This document shows, piece after piece, positions 54,345-64,000 of a DNA stretch of 64,000 nucleotides. The translations under genes and the position numbers were made by a program. The notes below the pieces were generated by a model. That model ran no database searches. It had not been told where the DNA came from and saw only the letters and a program-made list of their open reading frames with translations. Source of the DNA: Megamerina dolium (lineage: Eukaryota; Arthropoda; Insecta; Diptera; Megamerinidae); the NCBI GenBank assembly GCA_963854835.1, contig OY978530.1, positions 37,148,639 to 37,212,638 on the forward strand. Reading direction: 5' to 3'. Position 1 is the stretch's first letter. Each line of letters begins with the position of its first letter.

Positions 54345-54633
54345 CCCGTTTTCTATTGGGTGAATATGACTGCTACTCATATATGCACTAAACGCTGAAT
54401 TTTACAAAGCAATTATCCATAGAGTCTTTGTAATTTTTAATTCCATTTGGATGCTAATATCGATTTTCGTTAAATTCTAATGTAAATGTACAAAAAAATG
54501 TAAATTTAATGTATAGTGAAAGCTTTTTACAACATACATATGCAACAATATCATATCAAACTATTTGTAACCAATTCAACAATAATTCGCCTCTTCCGCC
54601 AACCGTATTATTGTTAAATTTATCAGGGTAATA
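54345..54633. other. No recognisable gene
   Basis: A+T-rich filler before DD41D copy D. Confidence 0.5.
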
Positions 54634-55850
54634 AAGGGTTATCCATTTCGCGGTTTCAAAAGTATAGGGCTAGAATTCGACATCTGTCAAACTGAGTTGT
54701 TAAAACAATTTCTTTCTTTTTCAGTTCAAAGTCTGACATTTGCGAAAATGGATCGCTTAACTATCGCACAACGCATTAAAATTGTAAAAACCTACTACAA
54801 AAATGGTGATTCTGCCACAGCCACATATCGTGCTTTAAGAGGAGATTATGGTTTACATAATCGTCCAACTACGCAAGCAATTGGCAAAAGTGTGAAGAAA
54901 TATGAAGAGACTGGATCGGTTACAGATATTGTAAGGCCTGTGCATCATCGTTTCGCTCGTACCACCGAAAATATCGATGCTGTAAGTGAAAGTGTTGCCG
55001 AAGACCCGAATGTGTCGATTCCTCGTCGTTCTCAGGAATTAGGACTGTCTTACGGCATATTATGGCGTATTTTGCATTTGGATCTACACCTACATCCATA
55101 TAAAATCCAGCTCACACAACAACTGAAGCCAGCTAACCATTCACAACGTCGTAGATACGTCGAATGGGTGCTTGAACAACAGGCGGTGGACGGCGATTTT
55201 TCGAACAAAATTTTCTTCAGCGACGAAGCACATTTCTCACTCGGTGGGTATGTTAACAAACAAAATTGTCGTATTTGGGGTTCTGAGAATCCTCAAGTAA
55301 TTGAAGAGAGGCCACTACATCCACAACAAGTCACTGCTTGGTGCGCTCTTTGGTCCGGAGGTGTGATTGGACCTTACTTCTTCGAAAACGACGATGGAAC
55401 GACTGTCACCGTCAATTCGGAGCGTTATGGTCATATGATAACCGACTTTTTTTGCCTGCTATTGAAGAATACGACTTAGAGAATATGTGGTTTCAACAAG
55501 ACGGTGCCACATGCCACACATGCGATTTGACACCGCTTGACTTTTTTTTGTGGGGCTACGCGAAAGACCGTGTTTATGCAGATAAACCTTTAACTCTTGA
55601 GCACCTAAAAACCAACATTCGTCACGTTATGGCTGAGATACCGCCCAATATGTGTCAAAAAGTGGTCGAAAATTACCTCAAAAGAATCGATGCTTGCAAC
55701 AATTCGCGTGGTGGTCATTTAAATGATGTAGTATTTCACACATAATGCCAACGTTCAAACTTTATAATAAAAAAGAAATATCATGATAAAAAATATTTTA
55801 TATGTGTTTTATTTACATTTACTTTTGAAACCGCAAAATGGATAACCCTT
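54634..55850 (+). mobile_element. DD41D mariner-like transposon, copy D
   Basis: Left AAGGGTTATCCATTTCGCGG at 54634, right end CAAAATGGATAACCCTT at 55850, TA on both sides (54632-54633 and 55851-55852). Length is 1,217 bp. Very similar to copy B, including the shared deletion. Confidence 0.96.
54748..55745 (+). pseudogene. DD41D transposase (copy D), N-terminal half intact
   Basis: ATG at 54748 gives MDRLTIAQRIKIVKTYYKNG, without the early stops of copies A, B and C. It is open through the first aspartate (IFFSDEAHFSLGGYVNKQN) to ITDFF, where a 7-T run shifts frame at about 55450. The second frame has WFQQDGATCHT joined to CDLTPLDFFLWG by the 87-bp deletion and runs to FHT-stop at 55745. It therefore keeps the DNA-binding half but not a working catalytic core. 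Frames starting upstream at 54697 are not preferred, because the family start is MDRLTIAQR. Confidence 0.93.
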
Positions 55851-55852
55851 TA

Positions 55853-56261
55853 TTTATTAAGATGGCTTAGAGAATAAAGTGCTTGCCATGAGAAAATCAT
55901 TGACTCTGTCATATCTTCCAAGCCTTAATTTCAGTGAACCTCCTTTTCTTTTTTTTTTTTGTTTGATATCTACACATGTGCACAACCGAGAGTTTTCACT
56001 TTTCGTTTTAGTTTTTTACTTTTGTATTACTAAGTATAATAGTTCTCGTAGTTTTAACCATCTATATCTATTTCTCATACTCTCGTTTTATTTATCTTCT
56101 CTTTCTCTCTGTCTTATGAAATGTACTACTACTACTACTACAATTACCACGACTACGATTACGATTACGACGACTATGATTACTACGATTACTACTACGA
56201 CTACTGCTACGATTACTACTACTACCAATCCTATTGACTGCTATTGACAAATTGACAAATT
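55853..56261. other. Spacer with simple repeats before the host exon
   Basis: Contains a pyrimidine run CCTTTTCTTTTTTTTTTTTG (about 55942-55960) and a CTTCTCTTTCTCTCTG stretch at 56097. An ACT/ACG/ATT-rich triplet repeat follows (56128-56225), and then TTGACAAA repeated three times (56244-56267). Likely intron or upstream flank of the gene that follows. Confidence 0.6.
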
Positions 56262-59200
56262 GACAACAAAAAGATTTAACTACCGTGTTAATTCTAAATA
56301 AACAAAAAAACCTTGGACGATATCTCAATGTTCGTCCCGAAGTTGGTTTACTAACCTCGACAGCACGTACATTTATACAGGAGGGCGTAACAACAGAATA
56401 CGCCACTCAAGTTGTTGGGACAACACTAGAGAATGGGCGTCTGTATGCACAATATTTAAAAAAGAGTTCTCGCGTATTATATGCAAATGATCATCATCGT
56501 GATCAATCGATAACACAGCCATCCGTTGTGACGAGCTGGGTAGGTAAGGCTAGCAACGATGTATCATCTCCACGAACACGAGAGCTTCCACCACAAAGTC
56601 ATAATGATTTGTTGAACGCTGAACAGCCAGATTGGCAGGATATTGATGATCGGAATTTTGTTGGCAATACAGATTTTGTGGGCCTCAGTGAATTAAATTA
56701 CCGTAAAGATGTTACGACAGCAATTTTACCGTCAGCAGAAGAGGAAAGTGAAGGCGTCTCAGATGATCTTGGTAATTCATTTTTTAGTTATCATAACAGG
56801 GAAGATGGAGATGTTGCCATTGCTAATGGCAGCGTGTACGATTTGGTACTTACAAATACTCGAAAGGTTTCAGCCAAAAAAGTGTTACCCATTGGAGATT
56901 TACCCACATACACAGTGAAGCATCATTTTACAACTGGTAGTGCTGTCACTGCATCCGGCAGCGGAAATAACAACGTAAATATTGATGTGGCTAACGATGA
57001 TGATGTATTAAATCGTACACCCAAGGTATATTATAAACAATTGACACCAACAGCAGTCGCAACAGCGACCAACAAGACCCTGTCTAATGACTGGCGCAGG
57101 CCACAGATCCAGCGTTGGGTCTTTACAACAACATATTATGGCTTTTCCGATTTTACAACATTGGTTGGTGATACTCTAATTATATTCTCACCTAGAACAA
57201 TACAACAAAATGTGGCTTTTGGCCAAGTTACATCAATAAATGGTGAAGCTACTTTGGGCCAACGAGCAAAAATACAAGATGTCCCAAATGTTACTATTGG
57301 GATTACACAAGATTTGACAACACCAACATATACAGAGGCACCACAATTATCGTCATTGTTGGCTACACATTTGAGTTTTCTTAATCCAGCAGTTACTGAG
57401 GAGTCACAACTGCAATCACCGCCCATGGAAATGCTTGCCACAATGTCTCTGGATCACCAGGAGGGACTACCAACAACAGCAAGAGCAACTATTTTGGCAT
57501 CAGAATCAATAACTATGTTATCTCGTCCATCCGATCAAGAGATATTGGAGATTTTCCTATCATTGTCACGTGCCGAAGAGGCTCGAAAAACTTCTGAGGC
57601 AATGTCAGTGGCAACGATACAAACCAACGACCCTACAAATGTTCAGATAACTCATACACATACAGCTGCAAATGCTGGTGTTAATACTAGTGCTACTAGT
57701 GTCGATGGTGTTATTGGTAGTACAAATGGAATTGAATCAACCGAATCAGGGTCTTTTAATTTGCAAAGTACAAACACCATGAGCCTCGTAAACACACCCC
57801 TTTTGACAGCTGGTGCAACAACGATATTTTTTGAAGATGGTCCATTTTCGAATTTTATTGAACTAACAACAACAGCGGTCGTAACGACATATGCAGCAGC
57901 TGCAACAGAAGCAATCACATCATATGATGAATTGACCCTGGATAAAACCGGTCTTCTGGTAAATTTCAAAGATTTTGAAAGGACCAAAAACAATTTTGTA
58001 GAGGTAAATTGTACAGAAATTACCGCTGATGAAAATATATTCGATAATAAAATGCCAGAAGATTGTTCACGTACATCAGAAATATTTTTAACACAATTAC
58101 CAGAATTACTAACCGTTTATACAAAGCATAAACTATCTGAAGAGGCAATATTGGAGTCCAGTTCTGTACCAACTTTTGGTATTATTAAGGCGAAGAAACA
58201 CCATTTCACACAATCAACTGATATTGCCACAATTCAAATCAACGAAGATTATAACACCGCACCTGAGCAAGTACCAGAAGAAACTGCAACGGGTGCAATA
58301 ACAACGACATCAGAGCAAGAGCAAAATATTTTAGATACCACACTTCATCTGAAAAATAAGAGTAGTTCAGAACTGTTAACCACTGTTGAAGAAAAAGAGG
58401 AGGAGCCAGAGCCAGAGGATGTGACAACAACAATAGGAACAATGTTGCGAAAAACAAATTATGATGGCAATGATTATGAAGATTCGTCTACTTCGTCTAC
58501 ACCCTCAATAGCTGTTGGTAGAACTGGTATTCTGAGGAATGGACACGAAGATGACGAAGGGGAAGGAGAAGAAGAGATTGAGCTCATCTATAAAACTCTA
58601 TATACCACGTATACATATTTGACAACATTTTTTCGTGATGAGGATTCTACATCCATATCTAGTCGCACTGAAGTAATGACCAATGTTATCACATCAACAG
58701 TAGGCATCTTCAGTAACGCCAGCGACAGTATCAGTACGGTTCTCGAAGATGATCCATCAAGTGCCATTCACACGCTCACTGTTGGCGATGAACTTCATAT
58801 GATTGATGCGACCCAAATTATGCCAACACGTATACAACAACGTCAACAGAAGGAAGTTGAAGAAAGAACAACAACAACAAAATTTATAGTTCCCAGTGAA
58901 TTGGAGAGCATTATACGTAACGATGCGGTAGCATTGCCGTCGGTTGACAGAGGGATTGTCAAGCCAAAGGAGACAAATTTGTTACCACAAGGTGATTGTA
59001 CAGAAGAGAGTAAGTGTATAAAAACCTACTACACAACGTACACATATTTCACAACAATTTTTACTGATGGCGAAACCGAAATTATGTCCCACACGGAGGT
59101 CTATTCTAATTTGGTGTCAAATACTGCTACTGATATACAAGCAAACCGAGTAAGCAATGAGAGTACCGTTGTTACGTTAGTAAGTGGAGAATTCCCCGCT

Positions 59201-62200
59201 GTGGAAACTAGCAAAAATGTAGAAGAGCTTATCATTAATACAACAGTCTATGATAAAGAGAATGCCGTTTTGGATCTGATCCCCACGGGCACAACAGGGT
59301 CAATGGCAGAAATATTGAGTTCTTCATCAAACGCTTTGGCAGCCATAGAACGGGAGCTCGAGACGCCACCAATTTTGAACGATTACTCTAAAATGACACT
59401 GATTACGGATATACGATCTAGCAGTTCGAATAGTGAACAGCAAATTATAAAGGGATATAGTGGTAACATTATCGACCAAATGAGGAAGGACGTCGAAACT
59501 CTGGAGAATTTAACGACACATGTGCCCCCTGATGATCAGATCAGCTCCGAAAGCAACAATGATGAAATATTACCATCGGAAACGCTTTTATTGCAAACCA
59601 GTTTCACGACGTTTACATATTACACCACAGTATATAGCATGGAACATACGAATGTGATAAGTCGCCTGGAGACGATAACTAATATTGTAACAGAAACACT
59701 GAAGCCCACACCCGCAATCAGCTTAGAAAATCATGTAGATGATGTATCATTACCAATAACCTATTTTACCACGTACACTTACTGGACGAAACTCTCCAAA
59801 AACGGTGAGATTGTGACATTAAGTAGAGAAGAGACAATATCGAATATGGTGACACCTACTGCCAAGCCAACACTGATCAATGCATCGCCAGTATCAATTA
59901 AAGCAACTACGTTGTTAAATGAAAGAACTACCATTTTCGTTACACCATCTATCACTACTGAAGCAATGTTCGATCATGCTAGTTCAACCGGAATAATAAA
60001 TAGTTCTTTAGATCTGACAACATATTTTACAACATACACTTTTTACACAACATCATATGATGCTGATAATACCATAACGGATTCTCGTTTTGAAACGATC
60101 ACAAATGTGGTGACACCTGTTCTAAACGTTACAACCATCAATGGCGCATCGGTAATGACAGCAGTGGTTACACAGCTACTTGACACATTTTCAAAAGTTA
60201 TACAGCAGCCAGTGGAAGCACCATCACCGGAGTCCTCGAATGGGTTCAATGTAATTCTATACGATTATAGACGTATCATCGATTCAGATGGCATTAGTAC
60301 GTTGCATTTTACTACGCAAGTGTTGCCAACTATTGGCATCGATGGATCGCGTACAGAATTAGTGAGTAGTACGTCCACTCTTTATATTGATGAGCTGAAG
60401 AAAGCATTGTTATCAACAAAAACAGCAACTTACGCAGATATTCTTGGTGGAGGCGACAGTGGTGGGGGTGATAGTGCAATGACGACCTCAAGTCGGCAAT
60501 ACAAAACGGGCTTGGTCCGGTTAATCGAAGGAACACGCATTGGTAATTATACAACAACACTGTACCAGTCAAAAGTGATTGGTACATTCATTGATAATCG
60601 TTATGCACAAATAATCGAAAGTACATCAAGCTTTCTTTTTGAGAAGGTGCCAGGGGTTACCGTAACAGCATCCTCAACTACTGATATTTATATTAAACCA
60701 AGTACCACACAAAGTTTGCAGATTGCAGCAACGGGACCTGTGCAAACGGCATTGAATGCATCACCGGCAAATATAGAGAGTAGTTTTGATGGTAGCACTA
60801 TTAATTCCAATCTTCTATCAACTTCATCGCCTAAGGAAGATGTTGCCAACAATGAAGAGAAGCACGATGAAGATGGTTATGAGGATGATGATAAATATAT
60901 TCCAGGCGAAAATCCGATGAAAAAACGTAAATTCACACCTGTGATACGGCCATTCGCATCACGTAGCCGTCCACAATTTGCACCAAAAAAAAAAAATTTA
61001 ACACAATCGAGTGCCACAATTATTACTCGTAGTGATTTTACGCCAACCATTACGGCCACGCCGGCGTTAAAATCGGTGGGTACACAATTTGGATCATCTC
61101 GACGCAGCGGAGGAATCTCATCATCCATCGGAGGTCCATCACCACAATCATCTCGACGATTTAGTCGACCATCGAGTAAGTTTAGTACATCTGGACAATC
61201 TAGTGGAATAGGAGGTAGTAGCCGTTCTCATTTACAATCAACAGTCCGTCTTAATAGTGGGCTTGCGTCAAATTTAAAACGTCTCGGCGGTCCAAGCGGT
61301 GGTTATCGTCCTGGCCTATCCAGCTCTTATGTGGGAAGCTCACGAAATCGTATCAAACCTACGGACTCCTTGAGTGTTCCTGGTTCCAGTAAAGCAAATA
61401 GCCCCACTGATAATTTATCTACACTGATACCAGCTAATTTAAGCGAAGAAGAGCTAAATCGAGCGCAAGAACAATTGAATGATGGCGATGATGTTTACGA
61501 GGATGATGCGACTATTGGTCAGACCACTACAACAGAAAATTCTAGACGCAATCAAAATCCATTGTTGCGGTTTAGACGACCGCTGGTGAATCGGCCTAGC
61601 GGCTTTCAGCCGAATCCAGCTGGACAGAAACCTTCGTCCAGTGCAAGTAGTCAACGTAAAAATCCATTAGCGACATCGAAGAGTAATACTGCCACGGCAT
61701 CATCAACGGCTTCAACTACTACAACATCCAGACCACGACCGCGTAGCTTTCAAAGACCCGCAACCCTAACCGTACGCAATAGTGGAGGACGTCCGCAAAA
61801 TAGTCTATTTCCACCACGTACACTTTTCCAAGCTCAGCAACAGCCAGATGATAGCAGTTACAGTAAACGAACAGAAGATTATAATGTTTTCGCGGTGGAT
61901 GCCAGTGAATCAGATGATGATTCCGAATATGAAGACGATGATGAAGATGACGACGATGTTGAAACCGGTGGCGGTATTGAAACTCGTAGCAATGGAACTG
62001 TTGGAGTGGAGAATCCACGGAGCAGACGTTCGAATGGGAAGAACAGCGCGATTTTTATGAAACCACGCCGTATAAAACGTGAAGCTGAAGCATCAGCTGC
62101 TCAAGCGGTGGCAACGCGTACAAATATTCGTAATCGGTTCAAACGTCCTAAAGGTGATGTCACTGCTGCACAATATAAGCCAGAAGAGCATCGTGATGAA

Positions 62201-64000
62201 CCTATTGAAACTACAAGCAGCTCGATCAAACCACGAACTCGTGTAAATGCGCGTTTTGGCACACGCAAAGCAGCATTGTCAGGTACAACGTCAACAGCAG
62301 CGGCTACTGCGTATCGCAGCAATACCAACATACGGCCCACACGTCCCACAAAAGGACGTGCACAGTTTACGTTGCGCGAAAAAGACGCCATTTCAACGAT
62401 TAGTACGCATTCGGTGACAAAGACAGGTGGGTCAGTCCGTCAGTCCGGTTCGAACTTTCGACGATCTCAACAAAATAGCGGTATTTCGTTGCATTCACTG
62501 TCCGGTGGGGGCTCAAATGGACGAAATCGCGTCTCACTACCTAGAGTTAGCAGTCGTCGTTTAAAAGGCAGCGTCGGTAAAAGCGGTGTGAATTCTGATT
62601 TTTCCGGTGGCAATATAGATAATAGTAATGGCCGATCTTCATTGCAACGTACACGCAAGGGCGGACTCAGTAATTCAATTGGTCGACGGCGGCAATCGCT
62701 GTCGCCAGCATCACCATCATCAGCATCTGGCCGTTCAAGACAACGTCAGGAGGATAATGCCGAAGTAGTTTTGCCAGAATTTGATGGCACAATAACAGTG
62801 ACGCATGAAATTCCAGCTGAGGTCACAATACCAGTTGTAAACGGCCAACTAACAGAATACAAAAGTGTGGTAACAGCAAGAACGAGTACCGAAATAGTGG
62901 ATCCGCAACAATATACCAGCTTTGTAAACACCAATGGACAGACACTATTAGCATTGACACGTGAAGAGTCCAGTGTAAATTATGCCGGTGCAACAGAAAT
63001 TACGCAGTTTTTGTTGCACGAATCATCGACAACAACGGTGATCTTTACGCCAACAACAATACGTGGCAGGCAAACATCATTTTCTCATATCATCCCGTCG
63101 ACCGTATATTCAGTGGAATCGGTCGTGTCGACAATTCAACCACAAATTGCTGCCAATGCGCCACTGGCGAATATATTACTATCACAATTGCTGCTCGGAA
63201 ACATTGGATTGCCCGGCGCAGTAGGGGCAAATCATCTATTAGGCGCTGCACTAGGTGTCGCCGGTACTGTCGGTCTACAAATACCAGGTGTGACTGCAAT
63301 TTCCGCCATGCCTCTCACCGAATTCCGTACACACACCTCCACTTACGTAACCACACTTTTCGAGGGTATGTCCACAATATTGCCAATTACTTTCCAAGGT
63401 AAAAAGATTCTCACTACCATTTTCGATACAACCGCACAAACAATCACTGCGACCGAATTTATCACGGACACAATCGTGACAACACCAACTCAGCAACAAC
63501 AGGCTGGCGTGAATAGTTTGTTGCTGCAGCAATTGCTGCTACAGCAGCAGCAACAGCTGCAGCTACAACAAACACAGATGCCGATTTTGCATTCGCAATC
63601 GCTACCTACACCTTCACTACTCTCCTCTACTGACAATCTTCAGGACTTGGATACATCAAATAATAATAATAATTTGAGACATGCTTTGGCTATAGGCGAT
63701 GACATTGATAACTTATCGACGCCATCGTTGCTGGATAATAGTGTTGGCTCCATTTACAAGAGCGGACGCAAAAAATCGCGCAAATCTGGAAAGTTCCCAC
63801 ATAAACGTAATAAACAACAATCGAATCCGCAAGAATCTAGCGTAATCACACTCTATGTGTCGGGGCGTCGTCCTGGTGAGTTCAGTACAGTCTTGTCAAC
63901 AGTCGAAAGTGGTGATTCTTCAGGTACCGCCACCTTGCATAAACGTGCTGCCCCCGACGGCACTTCAATGTTTCCCACAACACTTGTGACTGCCAACTAC
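56262..64000 (+). CDS. Very long threonine-rich DUF4758-like protein (partial, one exon)
   Basis: A frame (codons at positions equal to 2 modulo 3) stays open from just after a TGA near 56260 to the window end, about 2,578 codons. The 5' edge is an exon boundary or start that I cannot fix. Acceptor candidates are AAAAAG ending at about 56271 and CATTTATACAG ending at 56380. An early segment reads EGVTTEYATQVVGTTLENGR. Five repeats of the type TYFTTYTYWTK followed by SREETISNMVT occur at about 58586, 59018, 59597, 59758 and 60018. More distant versions are WVFTTTYYGFSDFTTL (57117) and EFRTHTSTYVTTLFEG (63319). 60900-62740 is basic, rich in R, S and G, with an acidic run DDDSEYEDDDEDDDDVE near 61915. 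A glutamine run lies at 63520-63570 and a dibasic HKR at 63938. The repeats resemble arthropod DUF4758 proteins of unknown function. Secretion is likely but no signal peptide is in view. Confidence 0.82.

Noticed and set aside
56879..57441. Minus-strand frames within the long host exon
   Set aside because: They are shadows of a continuous + strand frame with consistent repeat structure.

Overview
The window looks like nuclear DNA of a dipteran insect, most likely a tephritid fruit fly. This is inferred from the mix of mobile elements: Tc1/mariner elements including a DD41D type, Jockey, LOA/R1 and RTE LINEs, BEL/Pao, and a tRNA-derived SINE. Long (TA)n arrays and a threonine-rich DUF4758-like protein fit the same picture. 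No ribosomal RNA, true tRNA gene, operon, CRISPR or virus was seen.

About the first 55.8 kb is a mobile-element graveyard. I recognise nine SINE copies, plus one further half copy, with an RNA polymerase III type head. There are eight fragments of one RTE-clade LINE ending in (TAAG)n. LOA/R1-type LINE remnants lie at 4.2-6.1, 21.4-24.3, 40.75-44.5 and 54.1 kb, and Jockey-type LINEs at 2.7-4.1 and 15.3-19.5 kb. A BEL/Pao gag-protease relic lies at 12.9-14.2 kb. Many Tc1/mariner transposons are present: a DD41D family in four copies, two relatives, two Tc1 types, three mariners and a DD37D-like relic. Every element with coding sequence is broken. The closest to intact are the Tc1 element at 46.6-48.2 kb (one frameshift) and the LOA RT-RNase H frame at 21.4-24.2 kb (one stop codon).

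Twelve interrupted (TA)n tracts are scattered through this part. Several abut transposon ends exactly, so they look both like landing sites for TA-targeting transposons and like places where elements were truncated. A 1.7-2.1 kb segment is present twice in direct orientation (19.5-21.2 and 26.8-28.9 kb), about 99% identical where aligned.

From about 56.26 kb to the right edge there is one very long open frame on the + strand, about 2,578 codons without a stop. It encodes a threonine-rich, presumably extracellular protein with five or more TTYTY-type repeats, basic and acidic low-complexity stretches and a glutamine run. It is the only convincing host gene here and is incomplete at both ends. 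Long tyrosine-isoleucine frames are (TA)n translated and are not genes.
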